From Catellatospora coxensis (GTDB lineage: Bacteria; Actinomycetota; Actinomycetes; Mycobacteriales; Micromonosporaceae): a stretch of 64,000 nucleotides of DNA. The stretch spans positions 47,194-111,193 of the forward strand of contig NZ_BONI01000021.1 of assembly GCF_016862635.1 (NCBI RefSeq). Direction: 5' to 3'. The notes beneath the pieces are model-generated. The model ran no database searches. It had not been told where the DNA came from and saw only the letters and a program-made list of their open reading frames with translations. The position numbers and the translations under genes were made by a program. Each line of letters opens with the position of its first letter. Position 1 is the stretch's first letter. Of this stretch, positions 1 to 11,121 are shown piece after piece.

Positions 1-244
1 GGTCGATCGCGGTGACGCGGGCCACGCGCAACCGCACCCCGGTGCCGGCGAACACGTCGGCGAGTCTCGGGGCCGCGATGTCCCGGCCGGCCGCCAGCTG
101 GTGCAGCCGCAGCCGCTGGACGAAGTCCGGTTCGGCGTTGACCACGGTGATCTCGGCACCGGCCGGGGACAGCCGGCGGGCCAGGGTCCCGGCGACAAAG
201 GCCCCGGCGTACCCGGCGCCGAGGACGACGATGCGGTGTCTCAT
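1..244 (-). CDS. FAD/NAD(P)-dependent oxidoreductase, N-terminal fragment cut by window edge
   Basis: The reverse strand encodes an N-terminus beginning MRHRIVVLGAGYAGAFVAG. It holds the GxGxxG dinucleotide-binding beta-alpha-beta fold typical of pyridine nucleotide-disulphide oxidoreductases and type II NADH dehydrogenases. The ATG is preceded by an AGGAG ribosome binding site. The segment TVVNAEPDFVQRLRLHQLAAG resembles the FAD-domain region of NDH-2-like proteins, where the second strand ends in an acidic residue. Only about 81 residues are visible, so substrate and exact family cannot be decided. Confidence 0.75.
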   Translation of the reverse strand, partial: MRHRIVVLGAGYAGAFVAGTLARRLSPAGAEITVVNAEPDFVQRLRLHQLAAGRDIAAPRLADVFAGTGVRLRVARVTAID

Positions 245-718
245 GTGCTGCTCCTGTCGGTGTGCTTGCTTGACTCCCGCGAGTTGAGCGGGACAGCTCA
301 CCGATTCCTGACAGGACCCGACTATGGCGTGGGTCACAGTGCGCGCAACACCCACGGGTGATCATCGCCGGCATGGCGCAGCGGTTTGGCGCGGTCGGGC
401 GGGGCCTGGCACAAGGCAGACCGGACCGAGGTGCGCCACCCGCCGCTCCCGGTCCAAGCCGCCGATCTCACCGGTGCCTACAGCTCAGGCGGCGGCAGGC
501 CGGCCAGATCACTGGCAGACCTGCAGCAGCTCCTCGGCGAACTGCGCCGCTTCTACGCCGACGCGGCGCGCGGCGACGAAGCCGTCGGCTACCGGTACGG
601 CTGAGCGATCGCCGTCCCGCAGCCACGATCGGCACCGCGTCGCGTGATGTGCGCGGGTCTGTGCGCCGTCGGGCTGAGATGGAGGAGATCCGACCGACGG
701 GTCGCCGAGAGGAGCAAG
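245..718. other. intergenic region, 474 bp, with one doubtful coding remnant
   Basis: This stretch separates the divergent oxidoreductase and secreted-protein genes. A short forward open frame at 386-604 ends in a plausible amphipathic helix (DLQQLLGELRRFYADAARGD) but has no convincing ribosome binding site or recognisable family. It may be the tail of a decayed gene. No clear promoter, repeat or RNA was seen in the rest. Confidence 0.35.
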
Positions 719-1189
719 ATGAGGCGCGCGCTATCAATCATCGCAGCGGGACTGCTCGTGGCAGCGAGCCTGCTCGTGGCCGGGCCGGCCGCGGCGGTGG
801 ACCTGCCCGGCTGGCCGCCGCCGGAGTACAACCTCGCCAGCACCGGGGTGAGGTCCGGCGACACCATCTGCCATTTCCCGGAGCACGCCGGAATCGGGAC
901 CTGCTTCAAGAAGACCGGCGACCAGCTGTGGGTCCGCGGCACCCCCAGCAGCGGAACCGTCGAGCTGCAGTGGCAGAACGAGCTTTACGTCGGCGGCGGC
1001 TCCTGGAGCCTGTACCGGCAGGGCTACTGCGCCAGCGGCCACGGCGGCCTCTGGGCCGTCTGCAACAAGGACTTCTACGAGAACAGCACCGAGCACCTGT
1101 ACGGCTGGTCGGGCAGCCGGATCCGGTGGCGCGCCTGCACCCTGACCACCTGCGGCGAATGGGCCACCTGGGCTCGCAACGACGCCTGA
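719..1189 (+). CDS. small secreted cysteine-rich protein, unknown function
   Basis: The 156-residue product starts with a classical signal peptide: MRRAL, a hydrophobic run, then AGPAAA as a likely signal peptidase I site near residue 26. The mature part has six cysteines (in CHF, TCFKK, GYC, AVC, RAC and TTC contexts), suggesting three disulphides in a small extracellular domain. It is rich in Trp, Gly and Tyr. The ATG at 719 is chosen because GAGAGGAG lies just upstream; earlier in-frame starts would bury the signal peptide. I do not recognise the family. A strong hairpin follows the stop codon. Confidence 0.75.
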   Translation: MRRALSIIAAGLLVAASLLVAGPAAAVDLPGWPPPEYNLASTGVRSGDTICHFPEHAGIGTCFKKTGDQLWVRGTPSSGTVELQWQNELYVGGGSWSLYRQGYCASGHGGLWAVCNKDFYENSTEHLYGWSGSRIRWRACTLTTCGEWATWARNDA

Positions 1190-1227
1190 ACCGAGCTGGC
1201 CCGAGTACGCGACGTCGGGCCGGCTGG

Positions 1228-1257
1228 GCTCCCCTTCGGCACCGTCCGAAGGGGAGC
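1228..1257. terminator. bidirectional terminator hairpin
   Basis: GCTCCCCTTCGG and CCGAAGGGGAGC form a perfect 12-bp stem with a 6-nt loop. It lies between two converging genes and there is no U-tract, as is common in actinomycetes. Confidence 0.75.
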
Positions 1258-1269
1258 TCGGCCGGTCTG

Positions 1270-2058
1270 TCACACCCTCGCGGTCATCGGCTGCCACGGC
1301 AGGGCGACGGGCTCGCGGCGCAGCAGCGACCGGTGCGCGGCCTGCAGTTCCGCGCCTGGCTCGACGCCGAGTTCGTCGTTCAGCGCGGCCCGGGCAGCCC
1401 GGTACACCGCGAGGCCGCCCGCCGTGTCGGCCGACGCCTGGCAGGCCGCCATCAGCACCGCCCAGGCGCGTTCTCTGGTCGGATGCTCGGCGACGAAGAG
1501 CTGGAGCCGCTCCCGCGCCTGCTCGGGCCGGCCCAGCCGCAGCAGCAGGCCGGCGTGCTCCTCGACCGCGGCCTGCCACCACGCCTCCAGCAGCACCCCG
1601 GTCGCCGACAGCACCGGGCCGCAGGGGACGTCCTGGAACGGGCGCCCGCGCCGGAGCAGGATCGCGCGGTCCAGGCAGCGCTCGGCCTCGTCGGGGTCCA
1701 CGCCCCGGGCGTCGCGTCCCGCGTCGAGCGCGGCGCGGAACTCGTCCAGATCGAACCTGACGTCGCCGGGCAGCCGCAATGCCACCACACCGTCCTGTGT
1801 GGTCAGCTGCGGGGCGGGTCGCAGGCACCCGTTGAGCCACTCGCGCAGCGTCGCCAGGTGGTTGCGCAGGTTGCCCGCCGCCGACGCCGGGGGACGGTCG
1901 CCCCACAGCTCGTCGCCGATGCGCCGGCGCAGTACGCGGTGCCGCTTCTCCAGCAGCAGCATGGCCAGGATCGCCCGCACCCGCCGGGGCGGCACGCCGA
2001 CCTCGGCGAGGTCGACACTGCTGGCGACCATGGGCCCGAACATGCCGATCGTCTGCAC
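1270..2058 (-). CDS. SARP-family transcriptional regulator (wHTH plus BTAD)
   Basis: The product is about 262 residues. Residues 5-95 look like an OmpR-type winged helix (RVRAILAMLLLEKRHRVLRRRIGDELWGD is the usual SARP signature region, followed by NLRNHLATLREWL). Residues 100-245 form the bacterial transcriptional activation domain, with its typical ending DELGVEPGAELQAAHRSLL. SARPs bind direct repeats overlapping -35 regions and activate secondary-metabolite genes. The GTG at 2058 is chosen because GGGGAGG sits six bases upstream. The gene lies directly downstream of an AfsR-like NTPase gene on the same strand. Together the pair resembles a full-length AfsR split into two proteins. The target genes are not evident in this window. 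Confidence 0.85.
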   Translation of the reverse strand: MQTIGMFGPMVASSVDLAEVGVPPRRVRAILAMLLLEKRHRVLRRRIGDELWGDRPPASAAGNLRNHLATLREWLNGCLRPAPQLTTQDGVVALRLPGDVRFDLDEFRAALDAGRDARGVDPDEAERCLDRAILLRRGRPFQDVPCGPVLSATGVLLEAWWQAAVEEHAGLLLRLGRPEQARERLQLFVAEHPTRERAWAVLMAACQASADTAGGLAVYRAARAALNDELGVEPGAELQAAHRSLLRREPVALPWQPMTARV

Positions 2059-2143
2059 GACTGCCTCCCCGCTGCCTGCCCGGCGACCCCGGGCCTTCCT
2101 GACAGGTGCCGGAATCGTCGCAACGCGCCGGCGCCGAGGCGGT

Positions 2144-2163
2144 GATCTCGTACGATCTCGTAC
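2144..2163. repeat. tandem 10-bp direct repeat GATCTCGTAC x2
   Basis: Two perfect adjacent copies of GATCTCGTAC lie 86-105 bp upstream of the SARP start, in the 133-bp gap after the AfsR-like gene. SARP proteins are known to bind short direct repeats, so this could be an autoregulatory site. The assignment is inference. Confidence 0.5.
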
Positions 2164-2191
2164 GCCTGGACGTGCGCACACCGGTGCGCCC

Positions 2192-4711
2192 TCAGCCGGT
2201 CACCGGCACACCCAGCTCGACCGACAGCTCACCGGCGAGGACCCGGCACCGGTCGGCTTCGGCCTCGTCGCCGGCCAGTGCCGCGGCCCGGCCGAGCTCT
2301 CCGTAGGCGTACGCCACCAGCAGCCGGTTCGCGGTCTCGGCGCCTAACCGGACGGCGTCGCGCAGCAGCGCCACGGCGGTGTCCGGCCGCCCGGCGGCGC
2401 ACCGCGCCGCCGCGGCCCAGATCGAGGCCGTGCCGAGCAGGTTCGGGTCGCCGAGCGACCGCGCGATGTCCAGCGCCCGCGCGGACAACCGCACCGCCGC
2501 TGCGGCATCGCCCTCGCGGACGCGCAGCCGGGCGAGTTCCACCAGCGCCTCGGCCTGCTCGTTGCGCAGCCCCTGGGCTTCGCTCAGCCGCAGCGCCGCG
2601 TGCAGGTGCCGGTCCGCGGCGGTCCCGTCGCCGAGTTCCCGGCAGGCGCCCCCGAGCCCGATCAACGCTCTGACCTCGCCGTATCCTGCCCCGGCCAGCC
2701 GGCAGAGCGCCAGCGACTCCTCGAACGCCGCCGCGGCCCGCCGGTGCTCGCCGCAGATCCCCGCGACGCCGCCCAGGTTGCCCAGCTGCAGCGCCAGCCC
2801 CGCGTCATCGCCCAGGTCGCGGAACAGCGCGATCGCCTCCCGGTAGCGCGCCCGCGCCGGGGCGAACCGGCTCAGCCGCAGCAGCGCGGTGCCGAGGTTG
2901 GCCACGGCCCGCGCCTCGTTGAGCCGGTCGCCGACCTCCCGCAGGGCGGTGGCCGCCGCGGTGTACAGCTCGATCGCGGCCTCGGCCCGTCCGGCGCTGG
3001 CCTGCGCCGAGCCGAGACCGACCAGCAGCTGCCCCACCACGCCGCGTTCCCCGGCGGCCCGTGCCGCACCGAGGGCGATCTCGTGGGTCAGCAGCCACTC
3101 CTCGACGTACCGGCCCGCGAAGAAGTACCGCCACAGGCACAGCGCCAGCTGCCAGCCGTGCTCGGGCTCGCCCGTCTCCACCGCCTGCCGCACCACCGCG
3201 ACCAGGTGCGGGCGCTCGCGGTCCAGCCACGCCAGCGCGCCGGCCCGCGAACCGTGCACGACGTCACCGCCGGGTGGCTCGCCCGCCGGGCGGGGGTGGG
3301 ACCCCTGCGGCACCAGCAGGTCCATCGCGGCGGCCGCCGCGTGCCGGTAGTGCTCGAACAGCCTGCGCCGGGCCGCGCGACGCCGGCTCGGCGGGTCGAG
3401 CCGGCGCGCCTGGCCGCCGGCGAAGGCCCGGACGACGTCGTGCAGCCGGCCGGGATCGCCGTCGTGCAACAGGTTGGCCTGCCGCAGCTCGGCCAGGTGC
3501 CGCCGGGCGGTGTCCGGATCGACGCCGCTCAGCGCGGCCGCGGCCGCGGGCGTGAAACCGGCGACCGGCGCGATGCCGAGCAGGCGCAGCGTGCCCGCCA
3601 CCGGCGGGGGTAGCCCGCGTACGGACAGCGCCAGCGCCGCCTCCACCTCGTCGCAGGGCCCGAGTTCCTGGCGGTGCTCGGCATGGTCGGCCACCGACAG
3701 CTCCGGGTGCTCGCGTAGCCGCGCGCCGCTGACCGCCAGCGCCAGCGGCAGATACCCGCACAGCCGCGCCAGCTGCGCCGCCGCGACGGGTTCGGCGTCG
3801 ACCCGGGCCGGGCCGGCGACCGCGCGCAGCAGCGCCACCGCATCGGCCGGATCGAGCCCGGCCAGCTGGATCCGCCGCCGCTGCGGCAGGCCGCGCAGCT
3901 GCCGGCGGCTGGTGACCAGGGTCAGGCAGTGCTCGCCGCCGGGCAGCAGCGCGGCAGCGCTCGCCTCGTCCGCGGCGTTGTCGAGCACGACGAGCACCGG
4001 CTGCTGCCGCGTGATGCGCTGATAGGCCGCCGACCGGGCGGCCGCGCCCGCCGGGACACGGTCACCGGCCACGCCGAGCAGGCGCAGGAACTCACCGAGT
4101 ACGACGGCGACGTCGACGGGCCCGCGTTCGGCGTCGACCCCGCGCAGGTCGACGTAGAGGTGATGGCCGGCCGGATGCCCGGCGGCCAGCGCCTGCCGGG
4201 CAGCGGCCAGCGCGAGGCTGGTCTTGCCGACCCCTGCCATGCCTTCGACGGCGACGACGGCACCGTGCCGCGGGTCGGGCCGGGCCGCCCACCGCGCGAT
4301 CCGGGCCAGCTCCGCCTGCCGCCCGAGGAGTGCGCCCGCCTGGTCGGGCAGGTGGCCGCGCACGTCGACGAACAGGGCCGCCGCGGTGGCCTCCTGCCGG
4401 ACCGCACGCAGGGCCGCCCGCCATCGGGCCGCGTATCCGCGCGCCGGGTGCAGCGCCGTCACGATCGCGGTGAACAGGTCCTCGTCGAGCCGCTTGCGGC
4501 CGGGGGAGAAGTACCCGGCGACGGTGCTCTTGCTGGTCGCCTCGTGCGCGGGCAGCCCGGCGCGGGCCCGTGCCCGGTTGATCCGGGCCGTGATCACGCC
4601 GAGTGACGGGTCACCCGCCCAGGCTTTGAGCAGCCGTAGCCGCGCGGTCAGGTCGTCGAGGCCGGCCGCCCGCGCCGGGTCGGGCGGGTCGGTGTCGTGC
4701 GCCTGTTTCAC
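2192..4711 (-). CDS. AfsR-like STAND regulator: HTH-like domain, NB-ARC ATPase, TPR repeats
   Basis: The product is about 839 residues. Residues 15-100 form a helical, HTH-like domain of the type found at the start of actinobacterial NB-ARC regulators. Residues near 130-400 are an NB-ARC NTPase with the P-loop GMAGVGKT (Lys about 163) and the Walker B region VLVVLDNA. A winged-helix region follows. From about residue 560 to the end there are tetratricopeptide repeats (for example LNEARAVANLGTALLRLSRF and YGEVRALIGLGGACRELGDG). The GTG at 4711 is chosen for its GGAGGAG ribosome binding site; it removes a poorly conserved N-terminal extension. Such proteins act as ATP-dependent signal switches. 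The SARP gene lies immediately downstream, so the two probably work together. Confidence 0.85.
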   Translation of the reverse strand: MKQAHDTDPPDPARAAGLDDLTARLRLLKAWAGDPSLGVITARINRARARAGLPAHEATSKSTVAGYFSPGRKRLDEDLFTAIVTALHPARGYAARWRAALRAVRQEATAAALFVDVRGHLPDQAGALLGRQAELARIARWAARPDPRHGAVVAVEGMAGVGKTSLALAAARQALAAGHPAGHHLYVDLRGVDAERGPVDVAVVLGEFLRLLGVAGDRVPAGAAARSAAYQRITRQQPVLVVLDNAADEASAAALLPGGEHCLTLVTSRRQLRGLPQRRRIQLAGLDPADAVALLRAVAGPARVDAEPVAAAQLARLCGYLPLALAVSGARLREHPELSVADHAEHRQELGPCDEVEAALALSVRGLPPPVAGTLRLLGIAPVAGFTPAAAAALSGVDPDTARRHLAELRQANLLHDGDPGRLHDVVRAFAGGQARRLDPPSRRRAARRRLFEHYRHAAAAAMDLLVPQGSHPRPAGEPPGGDVVHGSRAGALAWLDRERPHLVAVVRQAVETGEPEHGWQLALCLWRYFFAGRYVEEWLLTHEIALGAARAAGERGVVGQLLVGLGSAQASAGRAEAAIELYTAAATALREVGDRLNEARAVANLGTALLRLSRFAPARARYREAIALFRDLGDDAGLALQLGNLGGVAGICGEHRRAAAAFEESLALCRLAGAGYGEVRALIGLGGACRELGDGTAADRHLHAALRLSEAQGLRNEQAEALVELARLRVREGDAAAAVRLSARALDIARSLGDPNLLGTASIWAAAARCAAGRPDTAVALLRDAVRLGAETANRLLVAYAYGELGRAAALAGDEAEADRCRVLAGELSVELGVPVTG

Positions 4712-4958
4712 GTGCTCCTCCGGCGGGCCTACCCCGGGCGCCCCCGCGACCGCGGTCCCCGCAGTTCCGGGGCGGCCGGCTCCGGGCCGTGCCACCGCCT
4801 GCGACAGACATGCGCATACCTGTACGCGCTGGCCCGGCGTGAAGGTGGGTGCATGATCGGCCGGGAACGTCGTACGCGTCCGGATCGGCGGCGGTTCGAT
4901 GAGTTTTCCCGCCTGGAGCGGTCATAGGGTTGAAGGGCTCACGAAGGAGATGGTGATC

Positions 4959-5636
4959 ATGGCCGTTCCACCTGTCGTCGACCAGGCGACCTGGCGTAGG
5001 GAACTGGACGAACTGCGTGTCCGCGAGAAGGCGGCCACCAGGGAACTCGACGCGATCGCGGCGCAGCGGCGAAGGCTGCCGATGGTGCGGATGCCCGAGT
5101 ACACCCTGGTCGGGGCCGACGGGCCGGTCCGGCTCGTCGACATCTTCGGCGGCAGATCGCAGCTGATCGTCTACAACCACATGTGGGACCCGGACGCGGA
5201 ATGGCAGTGCGGCGGCTGCACCAGCCTCACCTCGTCGTTCACCCGGCTGGACTTCCTCGACAACTACGACGCGCGATTCGTGATCGTCACCCAGGGCCCG
5301 ATCGACGCGGCCCTGGCCTACGCCGAGCGCGTCGGCAACAAGATGACGTGGTACTCCACCGCCGACAGCCCGTTCGGGGCTGACGTCGACGCCCCGCCGG
5401 GCGGCGGGTTCGGGTTCAACGTGTTCCTGCGCGACGGCGAGCAGGTCTACCGCACCTGGCACACGACCGGCCGCGGTGCCGAACAGCTCACGTACACCTT
5501 CGCGCTGGTCGACCTCCTGCCCTACGGGCGGCAGGAGGAGTGGCAGGACTCCCCGGAGGGCTGGCCGCAGCAGCCGACCTACAGCGGCTGGCTCGACTCG
5601 CCCGATGTCGCCCGGTTGTACGGTCCCGCGCGCTGA
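4959..5636 (+). CDS. DUF899 family thioredoxin-like protein
   Basis: The 225-residue protein has the DUF899 layout: an N-terminal helix with WRRELDELRVREKAATRELD, then RRLPMVRMPEYTLVGADGPVRLVDIFGGRSQLIVYNHMW, then GCTSL. The family has a peroxiredoxin/thioredoxin-like fold, and CGGCTSL contains the conserved cysteine region. Function is poorly known; a redox or dithiol role is commonly suggested. The ATG at 4959 is preferred over the ATG at 4950 because AAGGAG lies nine bases upstream. It converges on the sigma factor gene across a strong hairpin. Confidence 0.85.
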   Translation: MAVPPVVDQATWRRELDELRVREKAATRELDAIAAQRRRLPMVRMPEYTLVGADGPVRLVDIFGGRSQLIVYNHMWDPDAEWQCGGCTSLTSSFTRLDFLDNYDARFVIVTQGPIDAALAYAERVGNKMTWYSTADSPFGADVDAPPGGGFGFNVFLRDGEQVYRTWHTTGRGAEQLTYTFALVDLLPYGRQEEWQDSPEGWPQQPTYSGWLDSPDVARLYGPAR

Positions 5637-5681
5637 ACGTTCCGCGACCGAGGGCGTTCCGAGCGCGTCCACGCGTGGCTC

Positions 5682-5717
5682 GGGCCGGGACACGCCCTTC
5701 GGGTCGAGTCCCGGCCC
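5682..5717. terminator. bidirectional terminator hairpin
   Basis: GGGCCGGGAC and GTCCCGGCCC pair perfectly over 10 bp with a 16-nt loop, between two convergent genes. Confidence 0.65.
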
Positions 5718-5757
5718 AAAGCTTCCGCGCAAGCTGCCAGGTTGCGCGGCGGCCCAG

Positions 5758-6768
5758 TCACTCCATATCGGACTGCATGTCGTCCGCGGCCAGGTGATCC
5801 GGCAGTCCGAGCCCCGGGAACCGGTCGTCGTGGAACGTGACGATCTCGGTGATCGCCCCGCCGGTGATGCGCAGGACGTCGATCGTCAGCGGCAGGTACG
5901 CGCCCGCCGGCTCCCGCCGGTGGTAGAAGGCGATGGCGGGCTGCCGGTTAACCCGGGTGTGGACCGCGCGCAGGTGCTCCATACCCTCGAATCCGCTCTC
6001 GATCCAGTCGTCGACCACCGCGTCGCGGCCGACATGCAGGCCCGGGGTGGGCGGCATCGAGCAGCGGACGTCGTCGCGCAGCAGCGTGGCGATCCCGGCG
6101 ATGTCCGTGGCCACGCTGGCCTCGGTGTAGCGGCGCACCAGCTCGCGCGTTCCGGAGTCCTGCTCGCCGCCGGTCCAGTCCTGCCGCTCGGCGGGCAGGT
6201 GCTCGCGCAGGCCGGCGCGGGCCCGTTGCAGCGCGCTGTTGACGGAGTTGACGGAGTCCCCGAGCAGCTCCGCGACGTCCCTCGCCGGCCAGCCGAGCAC
6301 ATCGCGCAGGATCAGCACGGCCCGCGGCCGCGGCGCGAGGTGCTGGACCGCGGCCACGTACGCCAGCTCGATCGTCTCGCGGGCGAGGGCGACGGTCTCC
6401 GGGTCGTCGGTGTCGGCCGCGGGCAGCTCGTCGAGCAGCCGGTCCGGGTACGGCTGCAGCCACAGCACCTCGCCGCCGGCCGCCGGCTCCGGTCGGCACT
6501 TGGCGAGCAGGTCCAGGCAGGCGTTGGTGGCGATCCGGTACAGCCAGGCCCGGAACGTCGACCGCCCCTGGAAGGTCTCCCGCCGCCGCCAGGCGCGCAG
6601 GAGCGTCTCCTGCACGGTGTCCTCGGCGTCCTCGAACGACCCGAGCATCCGGTAGCAGTGCACGTGCAGCTCCCGCCGGTGCCGCTCCGCCAGCCCGGAG
6701 AACGTCGGCTCGTCGACCTTGCCCAGACCGCTCACGCCCAGCTCCTCCAGCCGTGTGTCCGCACTCAT
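5758..6768 (-). CDS. ECF sigma factor with C-terminal SnoaL-like domain (SigG/SigX5 type)
   Basis: The protein is 336 residues. Sigma region 2 is HRRELHVHCYRMLGSFEDAE followed by DTVQETLLRAWRRRETFQGRSTFRAWLYRIATNACLD. Region 4 is LAPRPRAVLILRDVLGWPARDVAELLG. After about residue 200 there is a SnoaL-like cone fold (ELVRRYTEASVATDIAGIATLLRDD onward, with ITEIVTFHD near the end). This layout matches TIGR02960-type factors such as mycobacterial SigG; in other SnoaL-tailed ECF groups the extra domain modulates activity in place of an anti-sigma. The ATG at 6768 has AAGGA upstream. The gene stands alone, with no anti-sigma next to it. Confidence 0.88.
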   Translation of the reverse strand: MSADTRLEELGVSGLGKVDEPTFSGLAERHRRELHVHCYRMLGSFEDAEDTVQETLLRAWRRRETFQGRSTFRAWLYRIATNACLDLLAKCRPEPAAGGEVLWLQPYPDRLLDELPAADTDDPETVALARETIELAYVAAVQHLAPRPRAVLILRDVLGWPARDVAELLGDSVNSVNSALQRARAGLREHLPAERQDWTGGEQDSGTRELVRRYTEASVATDIAGIATLLRDDVRCSMPPTPGLHVGRDAVVDDWIESGFEGMEHLRAVHTRVNRQPAIAFYHRREPAGAYLPLTIDVLRITGGAITEIVTFHDDRFPGLGLPDHLAADDMQSDME

Positions 6769-7072
6769 CACGTCATCCTTCCGCCTCGTCATGTCCTGTC
6801 GTAGGTATGACGGGCGCGGGCGCGACAACTCATCACCGGGCCGACCGGCGCGGCGGAGCACTCGCCGCAAAGCATCGACGCAGCTGATCGTAATCTTGCT
6901 GCCGAGAAGCTTCTCACCTGGGAAGACGTTCCCCTAAGCTCGACCGAATCCCACGCGACTTCGGCGTGTCAGGCGGCAGCCATCGGTGTCGCTGCGCATA
7001 CGCTTCGCACCGGGCCAGGGGGCCTGGCTCGACGACGTACGAGGTCAGCGTACGAGCTACGGGGGTTCAACC
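6769..7072. other. divergent intergenic region, 304 bp
   Basis: This is the shared upstream region of the sigma factor and the secreted protein. A short direct repeat, CGTACGAG, occurs twice at about 7037-7056 just ahead of the forward gene. I see no reliable promoter or RNA. Confidence 0.4.
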
Positions 7073-7759
7073 ATGACCAATGCTGTACTGCGCTCCGCGA
7101 GAGCTGCGGCGATCCTGACGACGCTGGGCATAAGCCTGGGTCTCATGGCCGGCGCCGCGCACGCGAAGCCACACCGCGACCGCTTCTGCATCAGCCCCAT
7201 CTTCACCGGGGGCAGCGAGCAATGGAGGGATCTGAACCAGCGCTACGACGTCCGGGAACGGATCATCGGCCCGCCCGCGCCCGCGACCAGCGACATCACC
7301 GTCCCGCCCGGCGGGCCTGGCTGCCGCACGGCGCTGGCGGGGGAGAAGTGGGTCCGGGCGGTCCCGCCCTGGCTCACGGCGACGGCGACCGAGCAGACGG
7401 CGTTCATCACCAGCTTCCAGAGCGCCCGGTACGTGATCGACGCCGGGACCGCGCGCGAGCGGACCATCACGGTGGGCCCGGAGGTCCTGCAGTCCGGGAC
7501 GGTTCCCGCCGACGTGGTGCTGCCTGCGGGAACCGCCGGCCTTCCCTACGTCGTGCCGGTGTCTCCGGTCTTCCGGCCGCTTCGCCCCGGCACGCACACC
7601 AGCACTCTCTTCGTGACCATGGCGGAGCGGGTCTGCACCGGCCGCGGGCCCGCGCCGGGCCTCAGCGCCGACTGCCTGGAGGCGGGCGAGTCGGAGTACC
7701 CCATCGCGGACAACGGGCCGTTCACCGTCCTGCCGGGCCACCCGCACGCCACCCCGTAG
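7073..7759 (+). CDS. secreted protein of unknown function
   Basis: The 228-residue product has an N-terminal signal peptide (ARAAAILTTLGISLGLMAGA, cleavage near AHA at about residue 32). The mature domain appears beta-rich, with four cysteines (FCISPI, GCRTA, VCTGRG, DCLEAG). The phrase LPAGTAGLPYVVPVSPVF hints at an Ig- or jelly-roll-like fold, but I do not recognise a family. The ATG at 7073 follows GGGGG and directly precedes the signal sequence; the longer in-frame start is less likely. Confidence 0.7.
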   Translation: MTNAVLRSARAAAILTTLGISLGLMAGAAHAKPHRDRFCISPIFTGGSEQWRDLNQRYDVRERIIGPPAPATSDITVPPGGPGCRTALAGEKWVRAVPPWLTATATEQTAFITSFQSARYVIDAGTARERTITVGPEVLQSGTVPADVVLPAGTAGLPYVVPVSPVFRPLRPGTHTSTLFVTMAERVCTGRGPAPGLSADCLEAGESEYPIADNGPFTVLPGHPHATP

Positions 7760-7793
7760 GCGCGCTTCCGCGAGCGGTGGTCGTGACCACCTG

Positions 7794-7838
7794 CCGATCG
7801 GGGTCGAAGGGCGGCGTCCGCTCTTCGACCCCGATCGG
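7794..7838. terminator. bidirectional terminator hairpin
   Basis: CCGATCGGGGTCGAAG and CTTCGACCCCGATCGG form a perfect 16-bp stem with a 13-nt loop, between convergent genes. Confidence 0.75.
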
Positions 7839-7862
7839 CGTCGGCAGGCGCCGCTCGGATCG

Positions 7863-10496
<2,634 letters not shown>

Positions 10497-10607
10497 TCAC
10501 ACGTCCGCCGTGACGTGATTACTTCAGGCGCTCCCGCTGAGAGCGTGTCTGATTCCACCACGTCCCGACATATTTGAACAGTGGTAACGGTGAATGTCTC
10601 GGCTGCG

Positions 10608-11045
10608 TCAGGCCGGGTCGCTCAGCTTCGCCGTCTGTGCCCGCAGCACCGCGATGGTGTGCTCCAGATAGTCGGCGATCGTCGCCAGCTGCTCGGCGTC
10701 GTACCGGGCGACCACCGTGCCCATCTCGCGGGTCAGGTCCGCGAAGATGGCGCTCAGGTCGGGCCGGTCGGCGGTGGCGGCGATCAGCACCCGCCGCCGG
10801 TCGTCGGGGTCCGGCCGGCGCTCGACGTAGCCGGCCCGGACCAGCCGGTCGACGATGCCGGTGACCGCGCTCGCGCCGACCGACAGCTGCGGGGCGAGCG
10901 CGCCCGCGGGCAGCGGGCCGCCGCGCACGATCATGCCGAGCGCCTTGTGCTCGACGGCGGTCAGCCCGAGCCGGCGGGCTACGGCCTCGTGGAACAGCAC
11001 GCTGGCGGTGCTCAGCTCCCAGCCCAGATCGCTCACGACGCACAC
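10608..11045 (-). CDS. MarR-family transcriptional regulator
   Basis: The product is about 142-145 residues. The winged helix lies at about 30-105: EHKALGMIVRGGPLPAGALAPQLSVGASAVTGIVDRLVRAGYVERRPDPDDRRRVLI, including the classic DxRRR beta wing. Flanking helices form the dimerisation domain. The start may be the GTG at 11045 or the better spaced GTG at 11036. It is divergent from a small membrane protein gene with only a short AT-rich gap, the usual arrangement for a MarR repressor controlling its neighbour and itself. Confidence 0.88.
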   Translation of the reverse strand: MCVVSDLGWELSTASVLFHEAVARRLGLTAVEHKALGMIVRGGPLPAGALAPQLSVGASAVTGIVDRLVRAGYVERRPDPDDRRRVLIAATADRPDLSAIFADLTREMGTVVARYDAEQLATIADYLEHTIAVLRAQTAKLSDPA

Positions 11046-11057
11046 CCTAACCCGCCG

Positions 11058-11100
11058 GTATTTACTTCATGTCTGTGAATAGTTTAGTGTCGTGAAATAC
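11058..11100. promoter_or_regulatory. AT-rich candidate MarR operator/promoter region
   Basis: This 43-bp stretch is strikingly AT-rich for the genome. Its ends form the inverted repeat GTATTT/AAATAC, and it contains TTCATGTCTGTGAA (TTCA/TGAA arms). It lies between the divergent MarR and membrane-protein genes. The operator role is inferred. Confidence 0.45.
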
Positions 11101-11121
11101 CTGGGGAAGGGAGCGGCTGAC

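Noticed and set aside
386..604. Forward ORF of 72 codons near the left edge
   Set aside because: No ribosome binding site or recognised domain; mentioned only as a possible remnant.
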